A DNA stretch of 64,000 bases from JAJPHU01 sp035553375 (GTDB lineage Bacteria > Planctomycetota > Planctomycetia > Gemmatales > Gemmataceae), in assembly GCA_035553375.1 (NCBI GenBank), contig DATNCY010000264.1, forward strand, positions 1 to 64,000, written 5' to 3'. The notes below the pieces were generated by a model. It did no database searches, was not told the DNA's origin, and saw nothing but the letters and a program-made list of their open reading frames with translations. The translations under genes were made by a program, and so were the position numbers. How positions within the stretch are numbered: the stretch's first letter is position 1; each line of letters starts with the position of its first letter. Positions 34,691 through 42,788 of this stretch are shown here, in pieces.

Positions 34691-35216
34691 GTTCTTTCTC
34701 CTTTTGTCGGGCGTCTTTGATCGCCATGAGCAACCAGTTGTCGTCAGATGAAATAGCCTGATCGCGTTCTGTCCCACTGTCGAGCGCGCTACTGTAACAA
34801 CGTAATGCTGATTGCAGATCGCTTTCCTCCTCCATGTAGCGATCTCCCGCCTGCCGATATCGTTCGCCGCGTTGATCGATACTATCGAAAGCCTTCCACT
34901 CCCGCGCCAGCGCCGACGCATCCGCCGGCATCGACGGCTTGTCCGGCGGTCGGGGTTCCTCATGCTGCTTGGCGACTGGTTCCGGCAGCGGCGCGGCCAT
35001 CGGTCGCATGTTGGCTCGCATGACCAGCAGGCCCAAGGCGAACGACGCGGCGAGCGCGGCGGCGTAGGCGAATTGCCGCGCCCAGCGACGACGGCGCAGC
35101 ACGCGGCTTGTCGGGCCGTACATCTGCTGCCGCAGCGCCCCAACGCCGGAGGGCAGGGGCGGCGGCGCGAGCAAGTCATCGAGCGGATCGGGTTCGCGGG
35201 AAAAGATGTCGTGCAT
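34671..35216 (-). CDS. single-pass membrane protein, putative anti-sigma factor
   Basis: A 181-residue protein: acidic cytoplasmic N-terminus (MHDIFSREPDPLDDLLAPP), one membrane helix (about residues 46-66, YAAALAASFALGLLV) and a charged external part with a helical ALRCYSSALDSG segment. It starts 4 bases after the stop of the ECF sigma gene, the classical position of an anti-sigma factor. No zinc-binding HxxxCxxC motif is present, so this is by context. Confidence 0.6.
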   Translation of the reverse strand: MHDIFSREPDPLDDLLAPPPLPSGVGALRQQMYGPTSRVLRRRRWARQFAYAAALAASFALGLLVMRANMRPMAAPLPEPVAKQHEEPRPPDKPSMPADASALAREWKAFDSIDQRGERYRQAGDRYMEEESDLQSALRCYSSALDSGTERDQAISSDDNWLLMAIKDARQKEKEHAKNGG

Positions 35217-35220
35217 GAGG

Positions 35221-35766
35221 TTACTCCGATTGTCGATACACGTCGCGGAACGCTTGGCGAGCTCGCGTCAACAAGGATTCGATGGCCTTGGGGGACTCGT
35301 CGCGCTCGGTGGCGATGGCCGCTACGCTCTGCCCTTCAAGATACTTGGCCCGCAGCACCGCCTCGTAATGTTCCGGCAACGCACCAAGAGCCTCGGCGAT
35401 GCGTTCGGCATCCTCCCGCGTCTCGGCAGCGCTAGCCAGCGGTTCACTGGCGAGCGGTTGCGTGCGGCGCGCGCGGCGGTTCTCACGGCGAAAGTAATTG
35501 CGCAGCAGATTCGCCGCGATGCCGCGCAGCCAAACCGCGAAACTGCCCGTTGATGGATCGAACGAACGCAGCCGGCGCACCGCCGTCAACCAGGTTTCTT
35601 GCACCACGTCATCCGCCCGGTCGCGCAGACCGGCGCAGCGCCACAGCACATAGGCGTACAGGCCAGTAAATGCCTCATCGTACAGCGTTCGCCAGGCACA
35701 CTCCTCACCCGCCAGGACGGCGCGGCGCAACCCCTGTTCACGCTCAACGCGATCTCCGGGTTGCAT
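35221..35766 (-). CDS. ECF RNA polymerase sigma factor
   Basis: A 181-residue ECF sigma factor. Region 2 is visible as YDEAFTGLYAYVLWR...RADDVVQETWLTAVRRL with FAVWLRGIAANLLRNYFRR, and region 4 as LPEHYEAVLRAKYLEGQSVAAIA with SPKAIESLLTRARQAF. The start follows GGAGG six bases upstream. It heads a three-gene operon with a membrane protein and an exported STN/WD40 protein, a layout like FecI-FecR-type signalling. Confidence 0.9.
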   Translation of the reverse strand: MQPGDRVEREQGLRRAVLAGEECAWRTLYDEAFTGLYAYVLWRCAGLRDRADDVVQETWLTAVRRLRSFDPSTGSFAVWLRGIAANLLRNYFRRENRRARRTQPLASEPLASAAETREDAERIAEALGALPEHYEAVLRAKYLEGQSVAAIATERDESPKAIESLLTRARQAFRDVYRQSE

Positions 35767-35856
35767 GGCGTGCCTCCGCCTCGTGGTCTCTGGGAATCTA
35801 TTGTCTCCACAACGTCCGATCCTTCGAGAGAAGTTTTTCTTAGAATGACCGAAGAG

Positions 35857-35897
35857 CCGTCAGCGGCTTGGCGTCCTTCACGCTAAGCCGCCAGCGG
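35857..35897. repeat. degenerate palindrome of the GGCTTAGCG family
   Basis: Arms 35857-35873 and 35881-35897 pair at 13 of 17 positions. Lies in the spacer between the divergent sigma operon and the Sua5-fusion gene. Confidence 0.5.
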
Positions 35898-35925
35898 CCC
35901 GACAAAGGAGTGCGAAAGACCATTC

Positions 35926-37050
35926 ATGCCCGAGGTTCTCGACTGGCGGCGAATCGCCGATTCCTATGCCGTCATCCAATACGCGGTCCAGGCTCTGCGA
36001 CGAGGGCGAACCATCGCCTTTCCCACGGAAACCGGGTACGCGCTGACGGCCAGCGGCCTTGTGCCCGAAGCGGTTCAGCAACTAGGCGCCGCAACGGCGA
36101 ATGGCGCACAAGATCCACTGACGCTGACGGTACGCGACGCGGCCGAGGCCCGCGACTGGGCACCCGCGATGAGTCCGCTGGCGCAGCGATTAGCCCGGCG
36201 TCTCTGGCCGGGTCCGGTCACCCTGCTCGTCGGCGGCACCGAGCAGGGTTTGGCCAATCGATTGTCCGACGATGTGCGTACCCGTCTCTGTCCCGATGGC
36301 TCGCTGCGCCTGGCGACGCCGGATCACGAAGCGCTGCGTGAAGTGCTGCGCCATTTGCCCGGCCCGCTGTTGCTCGCGTCGCTGCCGGGAGACAATGGGA
36401 CGGCGGCGGCCAATGCCGAGCAAGTGCTGCGGCTGGCGGGCGAGCGTGTGGACATGGTACTCGATGATGGTCCGCGTCCGTCTGCACAGCCGGCCACGAT
36501 CCTTGCCGTCAACGGCGAGGACTGGCAGGTGGTTCAGCCGGGCGTCGTATCGGCCGAGCAGATTCGCCAGCAGATGGCTTGTCTGATTGTCTTTATTTGC
36601 ACCGGCAACACCTGCCGCAGTCCGTTGGCCGAGGCGTTGTGCAAAAAGCGTTTGGCCGACCATCTTGACTGCACCATTGAAGAATTGCCGGCGCGAGGTT
36701 TTTATGTGCTTTCGGCGGGCCTATCGGCCACACTGGGAGGACCGGCGGCCGCGGAAGCGGAGAACGTGGTGCGCACCTACGGCGGCGACCTGTCTGCTCA
36801 CCGCAGTCAGCCGTTGACGCCGGATCTGGCCGCCCGCGCCGATTATCTCCTTGGCATGACGCACGGCCATTTGCAGGCATTGACGGATTATTTCGCCCAC
36901 CTAGGCGTGCAGCCGCGCTTGCTCGATCCGGCCGGCGACATCGCCGATCCAATCGGCTGCGATCGGCCCGTCTACGAGGCATGCGGCCGACACATCTGGG
37001 ACCGCTTGGAAAGCCTCGTGGCCGAGATAGCAAGAAAGGAGGAAGGATGA
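35926..37050 (+). CDS. Sua5/YrdC threonylcarbamoyl-AMP synthase fused to low-Mr (arginine-type) phosphatase
   Basis: A 374-residue fusion. Residues 1 to about 210 are a Sua5/YrdC domain (GRTIAFPTETGYALTASG, WPGPVTLLV), which makes threonylcarbamoyl-AMP for the t6A modification of tRNA. Residues about 217-370 are a low-molecular-weight phosphatase with the loop CTGNTCRS (C225, R231) and a late Asp in DPIGCD. The Thr in CTGNTCR is the residue linked to phosphoarginine specificity in YwlE of Bacillus, so arginine phosphatase activity is plausible. The final stop overlaps the ATG of rpiB, and in Bacillus ywlC, ywlE and ywlF (rpiB) are neighbours too. Confidence 0.85.
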   Translation: MPEVLDWRRIADSYAVIQYAVQALRRGRTIAFPTETGYALTASGLVPEAVQQLGAATANGAQDPLTLTVRDAAEARDWAPAMSPLAQRLARRLWPGPVTLLVGGTEQGLANRLSDDVRTRLCPDGSLRLATPDHEALREVLRHLPGPLLLASLPGDNGTAAANAEQVLRLAGERVDMVLDDGPRPSAQPATILAVNGEDWQVVQPGVVSAEQIRQQMACLIVFICTGNTCRSPLAEALCKKRLADHLDCTIEELPARGFYVLSAGLSATLGGPAAAEAENVVRTYGGDLSAHRSQPLTPDLAARADYLLGMTHGHLQALTDYFAHLGVQPRLLDPAGDIADPIGCDRPVYEACGRHIWDRLESLVAEIARKEEG

Positions 37051-37502
37051 AAATTGCCATCGGCAGCGATCATCGCGGTTTCGACGCCAAGACGCGAATC
37101 CTCTCCATCCTGCACCAACTCGGCCACGACGTTTTCGACGCCGGGGCGCACGGCCCGGAGAGCGTGGACTATCCGGATTTCGCCTTCGAGGTGGCGCGGG
37201 CGGTTAGTGAGGGACGCGCCGAGCGCGGCATTCTGATCTGCGGCACCGGCATCGGCATGTGCATCGCCGCCAACAAGGTGCGCCACGTTCGCGCCGCCCC
37301 TTGTCACGACTGCATCACCGCCGAAATGAGCCGGCGTCATAACGACGCCAACGTGCTGTGCCTGTCCGCCGATCTGCTCGGCGAAGACCTCATCGATCGC
37401 ATGGTGCGCATCTGGCTGGATACGCCGTTTGAGAGCGGCCGGCACGGTCGCCGGGTCGAAAAGATCACGCGTTTCGAGGATCAGAAGGGCGTATCCGTGT
37501 AG
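37047..37502 (+). CDS. rpiB: ribose 5-phosphate isomerase B
   Basis: A 151-residue RpiB/LacAB-family sugar-phosphate isomerase interconverting ribulose- and ribose-5-phosphate. Typical motifs: MKIAIGSDHRGF at the start, the DYPDFA segment, CGTGIGMCIAANKVRHVRAA with the catalytic Cys region, and RRHNDANVLCL. The ATG overlaps the TGA of the upstream fusion gene (ATGA) and AAGGAGGAAGG precedes it. The tight coupling with the Sua5-phosphatase gene is conserved in arrangement with Bacillus. Confidence 0.92.
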   Translation: MKIAIGSDHRGFDAKTRILSILHQLGHDVFDAGAHGPESVDYPDFAFEVARAVSEGRAERGILICGTGIGMCIAANKVRHVRAAPCHDCITAEMSRRHNDANVLCLSADLLGEDLIDRMVRIWLDTPFESGRHGRRVEKITRFEDQKGVSV

Positions 37503-37570
37503 TCGCGACGCGCGCTTGGCGTTTCGCGCGAAACGTAAACGCGCTCCGCTGCGCGTCGCGGCTACACGGA
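37494..37570. terminator. hairpin between convergent rpiB and hypothetical gene
   Basis: Arms 37494-37513 and 37551-37570 pair at 19 of 20 positions, with an inner GTTTCGCGCGAAAC palindrome in the loop. Arms overlap the last codons of both convergent genes. Likely a bidirectional transcript end or another dispersed palindrome; there is no T-run. Confidence 0.5.
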
Positions 37571-37990
37571 GAGGTCACGGCCAATGGCGGCCATCACTCG
37601 TTCATCCACAGTCACGGAGTTGCCCAACGGCGGTTTGTCCAGCATGGTGGGGCCGCGGCGTCCACCGGTAATGAGAAAGCTGGCAATCAGGGCCACTACG
37701 CTCACCACCGCGCACGTACTCCAGATCAGGGCCAAGGCACCGACGTGGGAAGCCGTCAACCCATCCCCTGATCCAAGGAGGAAGAAGGAGGTCACCGCCG
37801 CCGCTCCCGCCATACTGGTCGGCACGGTGATGCCGACGAGTTTCCCTGTCTTTTGCCGTGCCTCCTCAGGGTTGTAATTGGCGTTGATCGTCATTAGCAA
37901 TGAACGCAATTCGTCCATGCTTGTGACTTTCACATCCAGTTTCTTGAGCAAAACCAGCAAATCCTCGGTCGTTTCAATCGCCACGCTCAT
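37562..37990 (-). CDS. hypothetical small membrane protein
   Basis: A 142-residue protein: soluble acidic helical N-terminus (TEDLLVLLKKLDVKVTSMDELRSLL is in this part), then two membrane helices (about residues 60-80 and 87-107) and a polar tail. The start at 37990 follows GAGGT. I do not recognise a family. Convergent with rpiB. Confidence 0.6.
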   Translation of the reverse strand: MSVAIETTEDLLVLLKKLDVKVTSMDELRSLLMTINANYNPEEARQKTGKLVGITVPTSMAGAAAVTSFFLLGSGDGLTASHVGALALIWSTCAVVSVVALIASFLITGGRRGPTMLDKPPLGNSVTVDERVMAAIGRDLSV

Positions 37991-38447
37991 ACGCACCTCA
38001 CGGTTCGAGAGGGGAGGATCCCAATCATCCGGGTTATTCGTCTGCCGGCGGGAAATCTTGTTTGTCGAGGCATGAATGAGCGTTTGTGACGAATGGATCG
38101 CGGAGAAAAGGGAGAAGAAGCCTTCGCAAACGGCTGTTGGTAAGCAACGAGGCGATGTTGTGAGGTATGTTAGGAATGCCCCTGGTGGGCACACGAGCGT
38201 GGTTCACGGATGACACCTTTACGGTCACGGGGTCGGACCCACCCGGCGCAAGCCGGTCCTCCGAACTCGATTTCCATAAATGGCGCTGCCAGTGACCCAC
38301 CAGGGGCATTGACCCACCTTAGCCATCTCTCGCGGCGGATTCAAGCCGATTGCCATGCCCTAACCCAAACGCGGTTGTCTTCCCGACAACCTGTGCGGTT
38401 TCTATCACAAGAGAGGGTTGTTCCGTGCCGGCCGACGAACTGTTGCG
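37991..38447. other. intergenic region with MITE-like repeat
   Basis: No gene is convincing in these 457 bases. The main structure is the element at 38175-38310. The promoter of the prenyltransferase gene should lie downstream of it. Confidence 0.4.
38175..38310. repeat. MITE-like element with 15-bp terminal inverted repeats
   Basis: AATGCCCCTGGTGGG at 38175-38189 is the exact inverse of 38296-38310. The 106-base interior contains a further small palindrome (CCGGCGCAAGCCGG). The ends and size suit a small non-autonomous element, though a copy elsewhere is not seen in this window. Confidence 0.5.
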
Positions 38448-39338
38448 ATGTTATCGATTTTGCGATCGTTGTTGGAGTTGATTCGCTTTAGTCATACGCT
38501 CTTCGCGTTGCCGTTCGCCCTGACGAGCGCCGCGTTGGCCTGGAAGCGATCCGGCTTCCACGCACTCCAACTGCTCGGCATTCTGCTGGGCATGGTATTC
38601 GCCCGCAGCGCGGCCATGGCGTTCAACCGCTTGGCCGATCGCCGTTACGACGCCCTAAATCCGCGCACGGCGATGCGTCATCTGCCGGCCGGTCGGCTGA
38701 CCGCCGGCGTGGTTTGGCTGTTCACGCTCCTGTGCGCGGCCGGCTTCGTCGCCTCGACGCTGATTTTCCTCGTCTTCGATAATCCCTGGCCGTTGTATTT
38801 ATCCGTGCCGGTGTTGCTATTCCTCTGCGCGTATTCCTTCACGAAGCGATTCACGCCGCTGTCGCATGTCTGGCTCGGCGCGTCGCTCGGTCTGGCACCG
38901 CTGGCGGCGTGGATTGCCATCCGCGGCGTGGTCAGCCTGAGTGATCTGGCCACGCCTCTCGTGCTGGGCGGCGCGGTCCTCTTCTGGGTGACGGGTTTCG
39001 ATATTTTCTATGCCTGTCAAGATGTGGACTTCGATCGTCGAGCTAGATTGCGCAGCATTCCGGCGACGCTGGGCGTGCGCACCAGTCTGCGTCTGGCCTT
39101 GCTATGTCATCTCGTCATGCTCGGCTTACTGGCGGGTCTCTACTGGGCGGCCGCGCCGAATCTGGGCGCGATCTACGCGGCCGGTGTCGCGGCGGTCGCG
39201 CTGTTGCTGGTCTACGAGCATTGGCTGGTTCGACCGGATGATCTGAGCCGTGTCAATCAGGCGTTTTTCCAGGTCAACGGCGTCATCAGCATCGGCGTGT
39301 TCATCGTGGTTGTGGTGCAACTCGCTTGCGGTGGGTAA
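38448..39338 (+). CDS. UbiA-type polyprenyltransferase (MqnP/UbiA-like)
   Basis: A 296-residue integral membrane prenyltransferase with about eight to nine helices. The two Asp motifs are NRLADRRYD (about residues 60-68) and YACQDVDFD (about 185-193), the Mg-diphosphate binding sites of the UbiA family. The start LLELIRFSHTLFALPFAL resembles the UbiA-like group used in menaquinone synthesis by the futalosine route; hydroxybenzoate is the alternative acceptor. The ATG at 38448 lacks a clear ribosome site; a TTG at 38418 directly after GAGAGGG is possible. Confidence 0.85.
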   Translation: MLSILRSLLELIRFSHTLFALPFALTSAALAWKRSGFHALQLLGILLGMVFARSAAMAFNRLADRRYDALNPRTAMRHLPAGRLTAGVVWLFTLLCAAGFVASTLIFLVFDNPWPLYLSVPVLLFLCAYSFTKRFTPLSHVWLGASLGLAPLAAWIAIRGVVSLSDLATPLVLGGAVLFWVTGFDIFYACQDVDFDRRARLRSIPATLGVRTSLRLALLCHLVMLGLLAGLYWAAAPNLGAIYAAGVAAVALLLVYEHWLVRPDDLSRVNQAFFQVNGVISIGVFIVVVVQLACGG

Positions 39339-39359
39339 ACCAACCGCCCACGCTCCGCA

Positions 39360-40163
39360 TCAGACCTCGTCGGGATTCACGCCCAACTCGCGCAGCCGCG
39401 CCGCCAGACGCTCGGCGCGTGACTGTGCCACGTCGGCGATTTCGCGTCCCGTCAGGAGCATTCGTCCCTGAGCGTCCCAGCAGCGCAGCCAGCCGAGATG
39501 CGCATTCACATAGGTTCCCTCCCAGATACCCAGTTCGACACCCAAAGGCGCGATGGGATAACGGCCGTGTTCGTTGGCGGGCAGCGGTTGCAAGTTCCAG
39601 CCCACCATTTGGTAGACTTCGACGCGGCCCGGATCGAACTCGTAGATCGCATAATAAGCGGGGCGAATACGGCGCTCGTAGACCCAAAATTTCCCTTCTC
39701 CCGGTGTGCGATCGCGCTCCACGCTGCCGTCGCCGGAGGCGAATTCCACAACCAACAGCGGATTTATCATTTCCTGCCACAGCACATACGAACGGCGAAT
39801 CTGGCCTTCCAGCGTTTGTGGCACGCCGGGCACGACATACCAATCCGGAGCCAGACAACCGCGCAGCGGCGGATCGGTGTGACGCCAATAAATGCCGCTA
39901 TTCTGGCCGATGGCGAATTGCCCATCCGGATAAAGTCGTTGCAGCACCGGATAGAGGCTATCCGTCAGCAGAATGCTTTGCGGATGTTCCTGAAGATTTT
40001 CCACGATGCTCCCATCCGTATCGGGGAGTTGTGTATGGTCCGGCAGCGACGACGGGGGCGGCGGAGGATGCGGGAAATTCTCCCCGCTGTCCTTATCCGT
40101 ATGGGGAAGTTGCGTATGGTCGGGCAACGAAGATGGGGGCGCGATCGGTGGACTCAACTTCAT
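39360..40163 (-). CDS. Uma2-family (PD-(D/E)XK-like) protein with duplicated N-terminus
   Basis: A 267-residue protein of the Uma2/DUF820 family, which has a restriction-endonuclease-like fold and is expanded in planctomycetes and cyanobacteria. CLAPDWYVVPGV and NPLLVVEFAS hold the Asp/Glu residues of the core; the helical end has LAARLRELGVNPDEV. The first 55 residues contain a tandem duplication (PPSSLPDHTQLP-x-TD twice, about 75 bases at DNA level). GAGGAGG precedes the ATG. It diverges from a second Uma2 gene. Confidence 0.85.
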   Translation of the reverse strand: MKLSPPIAPPSSLPDHTQLPHTDKDSGENFPHPPPPPSSLPDHTQLPDTDGSIVENLQEHPQSILLTDSLYPVLQRLYPDGQFAIGQNSGIYWRHTDPPLRGCLAPDWYVVPGVPQTLEGQIRRSYVLWQEMINPLLVVEFASGDGSVERDRTPGEGKFWVYERRIRPAYYAIYEFDPGRVEVYQMVGWNLQPLPANEHGRYPIAPLGVELGIWEGTYVNAHLGWLRCWDAQGRMLLTGREIADVAQSRAERLAARLRELGVNPDEV

Positions 40164-40289
40164 GATTACCTCCTCCTCACAGTTTCCCGAATGGCGAACC
40201 GAGCGTCAATCGCTTTTCCCTCCCGCGCGACTACAATGAACGAACCGATTTCCATACCCCCCACCATCTCGAATGGGAGGTTCATCCTC

Positions 40290-41087
40290 ATGACCCCGAT
40301 AGCCGCCAACCCGCCGCAGCCGTTACCCTTACTCGATCCCGCCAACATTCCCAACCTCGACAATGTGGTGACAGAAGATGGTGTACCTGTGGAAAGCGTC
40401 TTCGCGGAAAAACAATACCGGTTGCTGACCGACCCTCTCTACAATTCCTGGCCCGGACCTGGCGAGGGCCGTCCCTTTTTGGTGATGACCAACGTCGGTC
40501 TATTTCACACCTATAAGCAGCCGCCCCTCGTGCCGGACTGTCTGCTGAGTCTGGATGTTCGCGCCGGCGAAGACCTTCGCGAGAAGGAAAATCATTCGTA
40601 TTTCCTGTGGGTCTTCGGCAAGCCGCCCGATGTGGTCATCGAGATCGTTTCCGATAAACGCGGCGACGAAGAAGATTTCAAGAAGAGCGCTTATGCCCAT
40701 ATGAGGGTGTCTTTCTATGTTATCTTCGATCCGGACGATCTGCTGCGCGGCGGCGTGCTACGCGCGTATGCCCTGCATCGGGGCAAGTACAAGGCCATCG
40801 CGCCGCGCTGGTTGCCCGCCGTAGGATTGGGTTTGACACTCTGGCAGGGTGCCTATGAAGGGGCCACGGATACTTGGCTGCGCTGGTGTGATCGAGAAGG
40901 CCGCGTTATCCCAAGCGGAGGCGAGCGCGCCGTCGAAGCAACTCAGAAAGTCGACGCAGCCATTCAAAGGGTCGATGAAGCAATTCAAAAGGTCAATGAA
41001 GCAACTCGGAAAGCCGACGAAGCGAATCAGAAAGCCGAGCGCCTGGCCGCTCAGCTGCGTGCGCTGGGCGTCAAACCCGAAGTCTGA
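40290..41087 (+). CDS. Uma2-family protein with coiled-coil tail
   Basis: A 265-residue Uma2/DUF820 protein: LVPDCLLSLDV and PPDVVIEIVSDKRGDE supply the core Asp and ExK-like residues. Residues about 208-255 form a heptad coiled coil (QKVDAAIQRVDEAIQKVNEA, then related repeats) ending in LAAQLRALGVKPEV, like the end of its divergent neighbour. The start at 40290 is set by GGGAGG nine bases upstream; an earlier ATG at 40236 has no site. Biological role unknown; often linked to mobile-like expansion. Confidence 0.85.
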   Translation: MTPIAANPPQPLPLLDPANIPNLDNVVTEDGVPVESVFAEKQYRLLTDPLYNSWPGPGEGRPFLVMTNVGLFHTYKQPPLVPDCLLSLDVRAGEDLREKENHSYFLWVFGKPPDVVIEIVSDKRGDEEDFKKSAYAHMRVSFYVIFDPDDLLRGGVLRAYALHRGKYKAIAPRWLPAVGLGLTLWQGAYEGATDTWLRWCDREGRVIPSGGERAVEATQKVDAAIQRVDEAIQKVNEATRKADEANQKAERLAAQLRALGVKPEV

Positions 41088-41122
41088 TCTGAATTCCGAT
41101 ACGGATTCCGCGAGAATTAACC

Positions 41123-42340
41123 ATGAAACCTCTCCGCCAACTCACCCGCCGTTCATTCCTGAAAACTTCGGCCGTCACTGCCGCCTTCGCCGTGCCGGCC
41201 GTCAACGTCCTCGGTGCCAATGACACGCTCAACATCGGCTGCATCGGCACCGGCGGCCGTTGCCAGCATCTCATGAAATCGCTGGTCAAGATCCCCAATG
41301 TCCGCATTGCGGCCGTGTGCGACATCTGGGATACCCACCTGGGCAAAGGCCGTGCCTTGGCCGATCCCAAGGCGTTCGCCACCAAGCATTACAAGGAATT
41401 GCTCGATCGCAAGGACATTCACGCCGTACTAATCGGCGCGCCCGATCACTGGCATGTCCCCCTGACCATGGACGCCTGCGCCGCCGGCAAGGATGTCTAC
41501 GTCGAGAAGCCGTTGACGCACAATCTCGCCGAAGGAAAGATGGTCATCGACGCCCAGAATAAGCATGCGCGCATCGTGCAGGTCGGCACGCAGCAGCGCA
41601 GCATGCCGCAGTTCCAGAAGGCGCGCGAATTGATCCGCGCCGGTCGCTGTGGGACCATTCACAAGGTCCACCTTACCTGGAACCGCAATACCGACCGCGT
41701 TCGCAAGGGCAAATTGAACATCGATCCCAAGACCGTGGACTGGAAAGCGTTTCTCGGCAACGCTCCGGAACAGCCTTTCGATGAATATCGCTTTCGCAAC
41801 TGGCGCTGGTTCTGGGATTTCGGCGGCGGCATCTTCACCGACTTGATGGTTCATTTCATCGATGTCGCTCACTGGCTGCTCGACCTGGAACATCCCGTGC
41901 GGGCGGCGAGTATCGGCGATCATTTCTCCAGCAAGGGCGTATGGCAGACGCCCGACACGGTGCAGACGTTGCTCAGCTATCCCAAGGAAGTGCAGATCTA
42001 TTTCGAGGGCACGTTCGGCAATGCTCGCAACGGTGCCATGCTCGAATTCATGGGCAGCGATGCCACGCTTTATCTCGATCGCGGCCGCTACGAGGTTTAT
42101 GGCGAGCGACCGCGGAAAGAGACACCCTCGGAGCAACTGGTGCTGGGCAAGGGCGAGCGCGGCCGCGATTTTTACGATAAACCCGATGGCGAATATCTTC
42201 ATTTGACAAATTGGATCGACTGCGTGCGCAGCCGTAAGCGGCCCAACGCGCCGGCGGAGTCCGGCGTCAGCGCCGCCTCCGCCGCGCACCTAGCTAATCA
42301 GGCGCTGCGCGCGGGGCAGGTTGCCCTATGGAAGAGTTGA
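41123..42340 (+). CDS. Gfo/Idh/MocA-family oxidoreductase with Tat signal
   Basis: A 405-residue NAD(P)-dependent sugar oxidoreductase. The N-terminus TRRSFLKTSAVTAAFAVPAV is a Tat signal, as is common for this family in planctomycetes. The Rossmann fold follows (NIGCIGTGGR), with DHWHVPLTMDACAAGKDVYV and EKPLTHN, which holds the catalytic Lys. The substrate is presumably a sugar or inositol derivative and the site periplasmic. It stands alone between Uma2 and the TPR-sulfotransferase genes. Confidence 0.9.
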   Translation: MKPLRQLTRRSFLKTSAVTAAFAVPAVNVLGANDTLNIGCIGTGGRCQHLMKSLVKIPNVRIAAVCDIWDTHLGKGRALADPKAFATKHYKELLDRKDIHAVLIGAPDHWHVPLTMDACAAGKDVYVEKPLTHNLAEGKMVIDAQNKHARIVQVGTQQRSMPQFQKARELIRAGRCGTIHKVHLTWNRNTDRVRKGKLNIDPKTVDWKAFLGNAPEQPFDEYRFRNWRWFWDFGGGIFTDLMVHFIDVAHWLLDLEHPVRAASIGDHFSSKGVWQTPDTVQTLLSYPKEVQIYFEGTFGNARNGAMLEFMGSDATLYLDRGRYEVYGERPRKETPSEQLVLGKGERGRDFYDKPDGEYLHLTNWIDCVRSRKRPNAPAESGVSAASAAHLANQALRAGQVALWKS

Positions 42341-42368
42341 ATTGTGGCTGAGAAAGAATGAACTGCCG

Positions 42369-42418
42369 GCCCAGAGCGCTAGTGACGGGGTCTTCCACCC
42401 GTCGCTAGCGCTCTGGGC
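42369..42418. repeat. palindromic repeat, CCGGAGCGC family variant
   Basis: Arms 42369-42389 and 42398-42418 pair at 20 of 21 positions. It lies 28 bases past the oxidoreductase stop codon. Confidence 0.75.
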
Positions 42419-42502
42419 TGGTAGGCAATAAGTTAGTGTCGCTTAACAAATCAAAAGTATCGGTTGTAACAACGGGCAAAATAAAAAAAATGGAAAATGA
42501 GA

Positions 42503-42531
42503 TTGACAGAGATAAAGTTGTGGGCTAAATT
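42503..42531 (+). promoter_or_regulatory. sigma-70-like promoter upstream of TPR-sulfotransferase
   Basis: TTGACA (42503-42508) and TAAATT (42526-42531) are spaced by 17 bases, with an A-rich stretch upstream (42478-42500) like an UP element. The transcript would have a leader of about 250 bases before the start at 42789, in which I see no gene. Confidence 0.5.
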
Positions 42532-42788
42532 CCCCTCCCAGAGTTCGACCGACTTACGTTTGGAGGACTCATCGCCCAGTCACATTCTACTGGACATGTA
42601 GTCCAATCCCAACGTGGCTGTAGTTAGCGCGATTTCTGCACGCAACAACGTGATGTAACACCAAGGACCTGTCCGCTCATCAATCTGGAACGGGTCTCGC
42701 GTTCATTGTGCGCACAGCGAGCCCACGCGTCCGCAGCACCGGCGGACATTCCGCGCATGAGCTGGACACCAGCTGAGAGAGCGCCCCC

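Noticed and set aside
39498..40289. Long N-terminal extension of the second Uma2 protein
   Set aside because: The frame is antisense to the first Uma2 gene; GGGAGG marks the start at 40290.
42532..42788. tRNA or riboswitch in the sulfotransferase leader
   Set aside because: A GTTCGA-like segment is present, but no cloverleaf arms or known riboswitch core could be made out by eye.
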